A stretch of 23,616 nt of DNA from Kipferlia bialata (taxonomy: Eukaryota > Fornicata): positions 1 to 23,616 of the forward strand of contig BDIP01000251.1 in assembly GCA_003568945.1 (NCBI GenBank), given 5' to 3'. Below are positions 1 to 11,600 of this stretch, in pieces. The notes below the pieces were generated by a model. That model worked only from the letters and a program-made list of their open reading frames with translations, made no database searches and was not told where the DNA came from. Position numbers and translations under genes: made by a program. Position 1 is the stretch's first letter. The number at the start of each line of letters is the position of its first letter.

Positions 1-48
<48 letters not shown>
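1..48. repeat. Poly-G tract at left end
   Basis: Forty-eight consecutive G. It is either a real homopolymer that ended the assembly or a sequencing artefact. It cuts the left gene. Confidence 0.95.
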
Positions 49-49
<1 letters not shown>

Positions 50-60
50 GGGAGAAACAT

Positions 61-181
61 ACATACCATTAGCGGCTCCTTCTTAACATAATTAAGCATC
101 AAATTTACATAGATAGGTGTAGACATTGATATCATGTGCATGTAGGCATATACATGTTCTGACATACCATGAGCTGCTCCA
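61..181 (-). repeat. Splice-donor echo, left gene
   Basis: The used exon edge and donor (163-181) recurs inside the intron at 62-80 with 16 of 19 bases equal, including ATG|GTATGT. Copies are 101 bp apart. Confidence 0.6.
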
Positions 182-437
182 GGGTCTCTACTCCCTCGTG
201 CCTCTTGAACCTCTCTCTCTCCTCCTCGTCCATGATCTCAGGGTAGTCGTCGATGTCGTTGTTCCACTGGTAATCCAGCCACTGGTAGTTCATCTTGTAG
301 TCTGCCTCCAGGTCTAGCAGCATCTTGAGGATGATTGGGATAGCTTCTGCCTCGTTTCTAGCATACTCGCGACAACTCCCAGGCTGGGGGCCGTCATCAG
401 AGTACAGGTATGTGTAGTTGCACTCGATCACTAGCAT
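168..437 (-). CDS. 5' exon of an unknown protein (partial gene)
   Basis: A 90-codon exon that starts at ATG 435-437 and ends at a strong donor (ATG|GTATGTC, exon end 168). The product is acidic and aromatic (YTYLYSDDG, YQWLDYQW, DIDDYPEIMDEEERERFKRHEG); I recognise no family. The same frame stays open up to another ATG at 555-557, which would add 40 residues of less protein-like sequence, so the start is open. A following exon is not convincing before the poly-G at 1-48, so the gene is cut by the window edge. It is transcribed in the same direction as the large gene, whose stop lies about 640 bp upstream of this ATG. Confidence 0.5.
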
Positions 438-1027
438 AACTATGTTCACAAAAGGCGATATGGCTGTGATAGAGATATGGCTCTCAACTTGGTGCTCAGA
501 AATCGAAAACCGGAAAATCGGCAAAAGTGAGAATTCTGATGACAGGTCTCTGCACACATGGCCTTATATATCTGGATATATGCCAATATCCAACAAGTAG
601 TTGATTTCGTAGCTTCTGCTGGAATGCTGTTTTATCCTGGAATGTTCATTTCCAAAAGCCGAGAATAGACTCTCAACTCCTTGTTGTTCTGTGTGTCAGT
701 ATCAGTATACTCGCCATCAGTGAAAATACCCACTCTGCACTATTGAACACATCTATTGAAGCAACCTGCGAGGCACGCGAAGCTGACCCCCGGGGGGCAG
801 TTTCAGAGAGCTCGCAAGTGCATATATGTCACAACATCTCGAGACTAGCCACGTGGACCATACCCTGTGTGTTACACACAAATGTGTGTCCTTCTAAATC
901 CAACCAAAACACGGTCGAATAGAAGTGAAAATCTCTGGGAATCGTCCACAATCGAGTCTCTCCCGCGCATACGATCTCTTTCTCTCTCTGTCGCTTTCGT
1001 CCACTCTCGCTCTCCCATCTGCATACG

Positions 1028-1066
<39 letters not shown>

Positions 1067-1080
1067 CCTCTCTCTGTCCC
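438..1080. other. Intergenic spacer with CT microsatellite
   Basis: Between the stop of the large gene (1081) and the start of the left gene. It must hold the 3' UTR of the former and the promoter of the latter. A pure CT tract lies at 1031-1064 with further CT-rich sequence at 977-1016 and 1065-1080, directly after the stop codon. I see no coding exon, RNA gene or clear poly(A) signal. The part 438-557 may be coding if the upstream ATG of the left gene is used. Confidence 0.55.
1031..1064. repeat. (CT)n microsatellite
   Basis: Seventeen CT units without interruption, followed by a degenerate CT-rich tail, just downstream of the large gene's stop codon. Confidence 0.95.
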
Positions 1081-4069
1081 TCACAGGATGTCGAAGAATG
1101 CCCCTGCACTTGTCCAGTACTCTGCCCCCACCACATCACAGAGTGTGACATGGCCTAGTTCTCTACCATCCAGCATGACAGGTATGGACGCATACCCACA
1201 GACTGGGGTGCCTAGGAGACCGGGCACACCTCCCTCATCCTCACTGGCATCACTGTTCTGGGGGTGAGGACACAACATAGTATACGCGAATAGTGAGTAT
1301 CGTGTAGAATATCAATACCTCAATGCTGGCCTCTGATACCGTAGTCTCCCTTGACACCATACTGCCCTCCAGTGACAGGGCCCCCTGCTCCTCCGACATG
1401 ACATGCACATACACATCCACAGTGTCACTGGGTATGAGGAAGGATGCTGCCACTGGGTGGGTGAGGTCAGCACTCAGTCTGAACCCATGCACCCTGGCAC
1501 GCAGTATGGCCACTGGTGCCTCCCTATGATCTGCACCCTCAGTGGGGGGCTCCACAGACAGGGCCAGCTTGCAGTCACAGTGTCTGGAGGGTAAGTGTAT
1601 ACGGTACTATTGGACCAACACAATTCCAGAGCACGTAATACCCATATACAATCTATGTATCACAAACCTGATTCCTTCTGTGTTGGCGAATAGCACAGTG
1701 AGGCCTAGCAACAGGGCCTTCTTAGTGTGACAAGCAAAGGCCGACACGTCACAGGGAGACTCACACCAGTCACAGACCGGGTTGGCCATGAGGAAGTCAT
1801 GGATCTCAGCCTGAGGGTTAGTACTTGACACTATGCATAGTGTATTCCCATCATAGTATAACAATGGTAAAGTTGCGTACCTGCTCTCTCTGTGAGTTCT
1901 TTGTCCTGTCAGGCTCTATTGACGTCATGGCATCTAATAGAGTGTAGCTGTAGTACTCCATGCTGTCCGTGCTGTCACTAGAGGCAGCACTCGAGGGGCG
2001 CTGCACTTCCATGCGGGCTGTGCTTCCCTTGGATGCCTTCACTGCAGTCTGGACAAGGTTGCCCAGGTCAGAGCGCAGTCTCTCACACTCACTGGGTTAG
2101 AGGGATACAAACACTTCCATCATATGAATATGTATATATACTGACCTTGGTATGTGTCTGTGGTCCTGCACACTCTGTATACCATACGTCTCATAGGAGG
2201 CACACCGGTGGCCATCTGTGCTCAAGGCAGTGTGCTGTCTGTCCACTAGTGCCTGGGGGGTGAGTATAGTGTCACAGGTAGTGCATATACATCACCAGGG
2301 TGATATGCCGTATATCATACCTTTACATCTGACACCGGCTCTACTATTGCAGTCTGCTTCAGATGCTTGGCATCCAAATAGAACAGGGCAATGCGGTACT
2401 CCCCATACTCGGCCTGAGAGTAAGTGACATGTAAGTGACGTAAAGTGACAATGCAAGGGAGTCAAAGAGTGTTGTGTGAACAATCTGCGTACCACATGAT
2501 CCATAGCCTTCTTCAGTCCCGGGGACTGTCCGATGGCTATCCTGAGGGCATTCTTCATCTTGAGCCTGGCATTAGTCACATCAATACAATATAGAAAATG
2601 GATACACATTCTTTGCATACCTGGCAACTGATGCCGCTGAGGATGCCACCGACACCTGGCTGTGGTTGGAGGGTGCTATGGAGGGGGGGCCTCGGCTCAT
2701 GGCCACACTTCTCTTGGACGCGTTGGTCTTGCAGGTGTGGCTGGTCATGCCTGCTAGTGAGTTACTGCATCACTATACATATAACTATACATATATACAT
2801 ATATGCATATATATCGCCACACCTGTTCTGTTACTGCCACTCCCGTTCCCACTGTTGACGTCTATCCCTGCCCACTCTGTCAGCTGGTGTCTCCAGCAGT
2901 GCTGGCACTCGCCTACAGGGTAAGATAGAGATAACGATATCATATGAGTATACAATAGTCACATCCTCATATCGTGACCATGGGGTATGAAGTAATGACC
3001 ATACCTGGCAGCTCTATCTGCACCGGCATTGTGTGTGACACTGGCCCACTGTAGCATATGGTATCAGCCATCTGCCTCAGATACCGGTGGGTCACAGACA
3101 CAGACAGGGGGAGGGGGGTGCCTGCGGTCAGAACTTTCAAGCTATACCAAAGACATCAATGAATATATCGCCAGTATACTACTAGTCTAGGGTACTACGG
3201 TGTCTGTACCTGCTGTGATTGTATCCTGCCAGGTGAATGCTGCAAAGTATCCAGTCGAGGCACGGGTTTTGCCAGTCGATATGAGGCCTCGGAGGGAGTT
3301 CTCCTGAGGGGTCAGGGAAACACTATTGAAGACACTAACTCATAATACTCTCGATACCTGCCCGACCAGCTGTATCTCTCCCTCCCGTGCGGATAGTCTC
3401 TCCTGTACCAGTGCCCCCTGAGGCTGTACAGTGTCTGGTATGGTGGAGGGCAGGGTGAGGGCTGAGAAGGAGGAGTGCTGGGGGTCCCCAGAGACAAGCC
3501 TGAGGGTGAGGTTCTATTGGTATGTATATTCATAGATCACTACTATTCATCTTTCAGCCTGCCACTGACCTTGGTGCTGGTAGGGTCTTGGCACCCCTCA
3601 GTGTCAGCAGAGGAGCGTCATACAGCTGGGAGGCATCCTAGGGTGAGGGAGAGGGGAATGACACGAAGAGATAGGTAACAACAATGGGGTTACCACTGAT
3701 GTGACAACATGTGCATGTAACAGTACATGTCTATCCCCACCTGTCCATAGTGGTTTAGGAAGTGGCTGAGTGTGACTATCTGTCTGATGCAGAGAGAGAC
3801 CCCAACATCAGCATCCATGGGAGATGACTCTGTGGACAAGGGATGGTACTGCCTCTGGGTAAAGGTTAGCACGGCACCTGCGATGATGCGTCTCATCCTG
3901 GAGGTGTAAGGTCACTGACTATATATAGCATATACACATTCACATGCGTATAGATATATATACCTCTCACTGAACACCGGACTGACGTATGCCGGCACTG
4001 CATTGCATGAGGTTGTCAGGAAGTGGGGTGTGTGGGACAGACCCTCCAGAGTGACTGGGGGGATCTTAT
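1081..4069 (-). other. Post-AAA6 and C-terminal domain (exons 68-82)
   Basis: Exons 3964-4069, 3741-3897, 3570-3637, 3358-3499, 3210-3303, 3005-3121, 2823-2912, 2621-2750, 2493-2565, 2321-2413, 2146-2252, 1881-2091, 1668-1810, 1319-1583, 1081-1257. Exon 69 (AVLTFTQRQYHPL... DVGVSLCIRQIVTLSHFL) fits FFHAVVQERR.FGPLGW......SDLRIS.RQL..FL, a hallmark after AAA6. The last exon (GYASIPVML..., EYWTSAGAFFDIL) fits the typical beta-barrel end of heavy chains, where a basic patch regulates processivity. At about 2000-2060 it contains a Ser-rich insert (RPSSAASSDSTDS). It also has a cysteine/histidine cluster in exons 80-81. Confidence 0.75.
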
Positions 4070-5646
4070 CTGGGTCAAAGAGAGAGAGAGAAAGATACAG
4101 AGAGAAGAGTCAAGGGGAGTAACGCACCAAATGCCGCCCTAATGGGGCTTGTATCCTCTGCGACGCATAGGGTGGCCACTGCTGTCTGTAGTATATGGGA
4201 CAGGACAGGACCAGGGGGGGTAGGGGGGTCAGTGCTGGTGTCAGAATCATATCTATGATATGTATACAATACCACACTTACCGGCTAGGTCTCTGCATGA
4301 GTACTATGAGTCTCATGGGCTGATGGAGACGAGGGTCCTTCAGCTTCAGAGCAGCAATGTCACTGAAGTGCACGATGGCAACCCTGACAGTCAGTGAGAA
4401 GTCTAGCGTAACCACGTGAGGGTGGGTTATTGACCACAAGGAACTGATTGTCCAGTCCACCCACCTTTCAGCTGGCATTCCCCTATGGAGTCCAAAGAGG
4501 GGCTGGTGACCAATCTGGATATGAGTGACTAACAACGAGAAGACAATATGGTATCACTAAAGTCTACAACGTAATGTAACTTCTAGTGCCCTCCATACCT
4601 CCACTAGACTCCGCACCACATGTGTGAGTGTGTCTGTGTGGTAGGGATGGGACACAACAGCTATCGCAGTCTGTTGGCTGGACTGAACAAGGGAGGTGAC
4701 TACAGAGCGAATGTCAACCTAGAGGATAAGGTGCAAAATGAAATTGACGCCGAGAGGATAGTAAGTAGGTTATTGTATACATAGATTCAAAAGAGTCCTC
4801 ACCTGCCCCTGGGGTATCTTGAGTGCCAGAGAGGTACGTGCACTCTCCAGTGCATGAGCTTCTCTCTTCTTCTCTGCACCCAGCATGCCCAGACCAGACG
4901 ACATGGCACGGCACCAGGCACCAAGCTACGCGGTTAGTCACAGTTTGAGAGTATTATGTATTGATGTGATACAATAGCCATACCGATGTGAGGGCTGCAG
5001 CTGGGTTCAGACAGCAGAGGGCACCTAGCTGAAGAAGGACTGTTCTGTGGTGAGATATACATACACAGAGACCAACCTGTAGTATAAAATAATTGATTGT
5101 AAGACACATACTGCAGTCACCTGTCCGACACCGATGTCCCCAGTATCTCTGGCAGCTTCAGTTTCTTCCTCGCCTTCCTGCCCTGCAGCACCTGCTCTCT
5201 CTTGGACGTGCCAAGGAAGGAGTAGAGAAGGTAGATGCCTGAAGTTAAGAGAACAGGGTGAGGTAGATATGGCCATGATACTGGAATATAATAATGAATA
5301 TGGCTGATTGGATATAACACGTATCCCATACCTGCGTCGATGTCTGTGACCAGTAGAATGGCATCGGCAAAGGCCTTGTCAGTGACAACCAGTCCCTGAG
5401 GGTGAGCGATAGAAAGTGACACAGATACATACCCATCAACCCCTTCGAGTACTACTAGAACAGTACAGCACAGCACTGTATATATACACACACAATACCT
5501 CCATCAACCCCTTGTATGCAGGTGCTACTGCCTCCAGCACAGCCACTCTCCTCAGGGCAGAGGCAAGGACAGGGTACATGGACAGGGGGGAGGACCTGGG
5601 GTTAACAGAAATAGTATATACAATAGGTATGACAGACTTGTAGATC

Positions 5647-5679
<33 letters not shown>

Positions 5680-8600
5680 GGGGTACATGGACAGGGGGGA
5701 GGACCTGGGTGTAAGGTAATCGATACTTACAAACTTAGATTTCACTTCAAATATTCACATGTGTATATCGAGGGTGGACATGAAGAGAGACTAAGTGGAC
5801 CCACCTGTGCTCCTTGGCCACTGTATAGACCCTCTCCACCTCCGCAGGGTCTGCCAGTGACTCCATGGCCTCAAAGTGACTACCTAAGGCTAGCTGGGGT
5901 AAGAAGTGTACTGAAGTATAACACTGCAAAGATATTTACAGGAGGTCAGATACACTTGCACTATCTCTATACTAGGCCACTTACACTATCTTACACTCCA
6001 TACCTTCACGGCGTCCATGGTATCCTTGTCCATGCCCCCTGAGCACACTTGCAGAGTGGTATTGACCATAAGTAGCAGCAGCTGGGGGTGAGACGGGTAA
6101 TTAGAATATATAGAAAGATGGGCTCATTTCCCACCTGCATCCCGCCCTGGTCGTATAGAGAGCTGGGCTCCGCTGTGCTCTCTATCAGACTGTTGCAGGA
6201 CTGGAAGTACAGTCTCTGCACCTCCCCTGCATTGAGTGAGGAGTAGCCCTTAACAGCCACCCTCTCTGCTAGTGCATCTGTTAGGAGGGACATCTGCCGG
6301 GAGACAGACCCTGCACCTGGAGGTAAGGGTAGACGGGGCCTATCAATATATTCATGAGTATGTGTATATATTGAGAGTACCTGCCATCACTGGGCTGGGG
6401 AACTGTCCCAGGTGCTGTTGTATCATCTTGACACTGGCAGTCAGACCGTAGTCAAGGCCTGGCGTGGCCCACATGTCTGTCAGGGCAGCATAGGAAGAAG
6501 TGACGTCGGAGGACAGACGGAGAAGGTGGCCTGGGTGAGCATCTGAGGACACGGATGAACATTCAATACCATCGCAGAGTGGGTGTAGCATATAGAGAAT
6601 ATCACTGATCAGCCTCTCACCTGCTCCACCGATGATGCCCATGGATGCACTCTCAGAGGGTGTGGTACTGAGTAGTCTGCTGGTCAGGGACTGGACCTCC
6701 CTCCAGTACGCACCCCTGGCTGTATGGGGCATGGCCTCGTACAGGGCAGCCTGATGGGTAAGGAGTACATATACACATACACATAGATCATTCAAGACAA
6801 AGTATACACACTCAGGGGAGAGCAAGAGAGAGTGTATGTGTGTGTGAATGTATATACACACAACCTGCTGCAAGGGTCCAGTGTCGGCAGGCCCTGCCAC
6901 GCTCTCCAGGGCCTCTAATACACTCAGGGTCAGGCTGTGCTTGAAGGGTCTACAGTCCATGATGCCACACCCAGGATAGTACCCTCTAGGGCCCATGCAC
7001 ATTGATATCCACATCTTGTGCACAGGCTGCCTCAGACGGCACACGTACTTGCCATCCTGAGGTGAGGTGTTTATTGTTGAATATATGCATTCAAAGACTT
7101 TAATGAATATATATAGAGTTTGCATATAGAGATTACACTAACCTGGAAGTGCAGGACCTGTCCGGCACGTGTGTTCTCGGATATATAGGCACGATAGAGT
7201 GCCCACATAAACGCAAAGCCACCCCTGGACGGAGCCACCCCACCTGACAGCACTATATGGGCACTGTCATTGAGAGCCTTGATAGCAATGGGGTAGAACA
7301 CATCGTCAGGGAGGTCCATGTGGAGCACTGCAATGTTGGCACGCCTCCTGGCAGTTGCAAAGGCCTTTTTGTTCTCTGTCCTGCTAAGGGTGCTCTTGAG
7401 ATTGTCCAGCTGGCCATCCCGCCACATCATGACGCACACAGCCACATCCACCCCATGCTCTGTGTCGTAGAAGGGTATGCACTGCGGGTAGTGCACGGCA
7501 GAGAGGCAGGCCCTGACACAGGCTAACAGTGCGGCATCGACACAGGGCAGGGCACCAGCATACAGCCAGAGGAAGGGGGTAGGCAGGCGGTGCTCTGGGA
7601 ACATATAGTACAGTCTGTTGCACATGGCTGAGAGGTAGAGGGAGGGGGAGAGCTGGGTGCCAGTGATGTCCTCCACCCCACACTCTCTCTGAACCATACC
7701 CCTGACAGCCTGGTATGTAGGCTCAGTCTTGGCATGACTCCAGAACTGATCGGTGTACATGTAGAGCGTGGTGAGGTTGACGCCCCTCTGCACCAGTGCC
7801 TGGACCTCTGAGTTGTCGTTGAGCGGGGGAGGCACCATACCAGAGACACCGGCCCTGATGGCCTCAAGAGCGGTACATACAGTAGGGTCTGAGGTGTCAA
7901 GTACAGCCTCATGTCTCTGCAGTGCATCCACGAGATCCTTCAGCCTGGCAGCCTCAGATACAGCTCTGTCCCGGCACTTGCCAAAGCTGCTAAGTGCATA
8001 CGTGACATACTTGTGGTACTCTGACCTGATCCCAGGGGAGTAGCTACACACCGCGTCGAAGTGTGTGGCAGAGTACTCCAGGATACCCCTCAGCACACCC
8101 TCTTGCACCTGGCCCCCATACCTCTTGTTAAGGTAGTTGTAGGTGCTGGGAGATGCAGCCATCAGCTGGCCCATGTCTGAGGGATAGGACATGTTGAGAT
8201 CGAAGGACAGACGTGGCTTGGGGGCATAGTTGGTGGTCACAACGACTGTAATGAGGAATGAGATAAGGATGACACCATTATGATACCATTGGTATATATG
8301 CACAAGATACTCACCAGACAGGTGCTGGGCCATCTTCATTACTAGGGTAGCGGCATCAGGCTGTGGTAGTGGGTACTTCTCTGCAAGAGAGAGGTATATC
8401 TGCCCCAGTGCGGCCCTAGAGAAGACAGGGGGCACCAGGCCCTTGTGCAGGGCAACCATGCACTGCTGGAGGAGGGGGGAGGAACGGAGCATGTCGCCTG
8501 GGTAAGACAGAGTAGGAATACTGATATAGCATATATATATACTATATACTTACTAGGTACCTGGTATATGCAAGAGCACCCGGGAGAACATTGTCCTCTC

Positions 8601-11600
8601 CATGGGGTACTTGGAGTTCATCTGGCTCCTGACATCACCCGCGGGGAAGACCTGAGGTTAGTGTCTGCATAATAGCACCTATATACCTTAAGTAGTATTG
8701 AATTACTCCACACACCTTGTATGGCGACACATTGGAGTCAATCTGCATCCCTCCCCTAGTCTCTGCAAGGGGTAGGATAAGGCCGGAGGGCAGACCACAG
8801 GCCAGGATGATTGCAAGTCTCACGAGTCCAGCCTGCTTCTCCTGGTTGGATGGCAGAGCTAGCGTGGCCCATATGATCTGCTGGAGTGCGGACTCGTGTG
8901 ACTCAGTGACACCCAGGCCCCTCGATATGACATCCAGATCCACAACCATTCTGGGCAGGTATCTCTCGTGCTGGGACCCGAAGAAGGACGTGCTGGACTC
9001 TGCGTCCACTGTCGAGTACGCAGTCTGCTCCATGTACATAGACCCTTGGAGACTGGTCAGTGAGGGAGCACAGCTGCCGGTCTCCCAGTTAGACGTCTGA
9101 CCACTGTCACCAGTTGCCACCACTGATAGCATCACCTCCTGTTTCTTGGTCCTCTCCCGCACCTTGCGGGCCTTCTGTACATAGCCTGCCGCAGCAACCT
9201 GGGTAAGGGTGTATCTGGGAAAACAATAACCACAGTAGCAGTAGCAGTAACTAACCTGACTGAGTGTGACGTTGTAGGCCAGCATCTTGAACAATAGCTC
9301 AGCCTTGCCAAACAGATCTGCCATGTCCTTATCAACCAGGGCAAGGGTCACGGTGGGTACCCTCAGCCTCCGCAGGTCACTGTTGGCACCCACGTCCTCC
9401 ACCGTCTGTGCCACTGTGTTGTTGACAGCGGTCCAGCACTCAGTCTGCATCACAGTCCTGGGGGGTGAGAGAGTGAATACAATAAGAGAAGAGAGAGTGT
9501 GTATCAGAACGATATGTACCTCAGGAGCGATGGGACATTGTCTGGGTGGTCCACCAATAGTTGACTTAGCACATCCTCTAAGGGATACTGACTGTGGAGC
9601 AACGGCGAGAAACACTCCCCAACATAGTAGAACGTCCTGGGATCTGGTGCCCCGGGTCCACTCTGTATAGCAGTGAGCAGATCACACCAGGCCCTTCTCT
9701 CGTTTGGCTTGATCGAGGCATGCACACAGTCGGTACTGGTACCCACCAGATCGGCCAGACCAGCGTCCATCATAGGCTGGAAGCACTTGACAATACTAGT
9801 CCTTTGCTGTGGTGTGAGCACCCGTCCACTGACCCTGAGTGCAGCGACAAGGAGGGAGGTAGAGTCTGCGTAGTACAGCGACGGGTCTCTCTTGGTTGCC
9901 AGAAGGCCCAGTCTCTTGAAGCTGTCCAGGACACGTAGGGGAGATACATCCAGGAAGTCACAGAGGCCTAGCAACACCTTCAGCAGTACATCCCTCAGAC
10001 CCTCTGGGCAGTCGGGTTTCATGGGGAGGGCAGCAAAGAGGGTCTCAATGAGCTCAAAGCCAATGAGCTGATCACCGTTGAAGACCATCACATAGGCTGG
10101 GAGAGAGGAGACAACCGGGTCATAGTCCCTGACAGAGAGGTCGAAGTGGGTCTCTGCAAGGAGAGAGACACCCTCTATGTGGGCATGGGAGACTGCACTG
10201 CATAGGGTGTCGTTCTGCTCCACTGGCAGGATGGATGTAGAGTGGTTGCTTAGTGAAGAGAGGTCAGCAGAGGGAGAGGGGTCAGCGGTGAGGGTGGACC
10301 TGGATACCAGCTGCACAAAGGTGGAGTGGGAGAGCAGGCCAGACACACTAGGGGCGTCATCCTCCAGACACACTGCTAGGCCATGGTGGAAGAGAGGCAC
10401 GATGGAACCATCAGCTGCCCTGGTGACATGGTTGGATAGGGAGTCCCTCTGAGCCTGAAGGGAGACAGTGCCTAGAGACTCACAGAAGGGGGGGAGGAGC
10501 TTGGTGGCAGCCACTACCGACCAGGACTTGCCTACTGTCCTGGTGTGAGAGCAGAAGAGTAGTAATTTCCACTTTATACGTAAATGGAGATCAGTGATTG
10601 TAAATATATGGCCGCATCTGTACAAACCTCTTTGAGTTGATGATCCCTGGTACCCCAAACACCATACATGCTGCCATGGAGTGTGCAAATGCCCTATTGG
10701 TGGCAGTGAGTACAGGAGGCAGTGTCCATCTAGGGTGTGTCACGTAGTGGTCCTCGAGCTCAACAGGATCCCTCAGGGTGTATGTCTCCAGCTGACCGGA
10801 GACAGGGTTGAACCTCAAGGGTGCAAAGGCATCAGGATCCAGTGCCTCAGGGAAGCAAGAGGCCAATGCACCGGTCTCAAGAGACGCAAACCCAGGGTGG
10901 ACTGCCCTGAGAGAGTCGATGGCACGCTCCTTGGTGGTGGTGTCCATCATGTGGTAGAAGTAGTCTGACCCAAAGTCAGCCTGCAGGGCCTTCAGGAAGG
11001 TACACGACGTGTAGACAGATGCAAATGCACACATGAAGAGTGACACGGTGTGGCCTAGGGTGCACTCTGACCCAAAGGATGCAAAGAAGGAACGAGACGG
11101 CTGGATGTCGAGGACAGGTCCTACATTGGGGAGGCCGAAGACACTGGTGGGTAAGAAGATGTGACATGGGATCGATGGACTAGATAAGTGAAGCATTGTT
11201 GGATATACCTAGTGTCCCTGTGGAGCTGCGTCACGTTGATACTGCCACCACCTGCACCCTCTATATCGATGTCTATGGAGTGCGGTCGGAGTGTCACAAC
11301 GCCTTGTTCGGCCAGTAGCCACCACAGCATGGCCTGAGGGTGAGAAGACATATAGTAATGAAATATAACTATAAAGCCATAGCACCATATACCTGCACAA
11401 ATGAACCCTCAATAGAGGACAGAGTGACATCCATCATCTCGAAGAAGCGACCCACAGCCCCAAAGAAGAACGCTACTGGGTCTGTGCTGTTGTTGATGTC
11501 TGGGTATACTCCAGTGTGTGTATGCAGAGCATGCTTGAAGGCAGCAGCACTGGACACCATCCCAAGGTGGCATCTCATGGTGTGGACACTGAAGGCAGAG

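Noticed and set aside
867-1158. Small proteins encoded over the CT tract in the spacer
   Set aside because: Only low-complexity Ser-Leu/Arg-Glu translations of a microsatellite, overlapping the 3' end of the large gene.
3210-3303. P-loop-like LISTGKTRAS in exon 72
   Set aside because: It lies in the C-terminal domain after AAA6, with no hydrophobic strand before it and no Walker B; it is a chance GKT.
8717-9100. Plus-strand open frames (also 9287-9670, 9594-9938, 11340-12212)
   Set aside because: They mirror long minus-strand exons, have no splice logic or recognisable product, and reflect codon bias on the other strand.
7143-11143. Large AAA protein of the RNF213 or midasin type
   Set aside because: The tail, linker, RCGMV-type AAA2 end, stalk entry, QERR-type post-AAA6 block and C-terminal ending all follow the dynein order. 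No RING or MIDAS part is seen.
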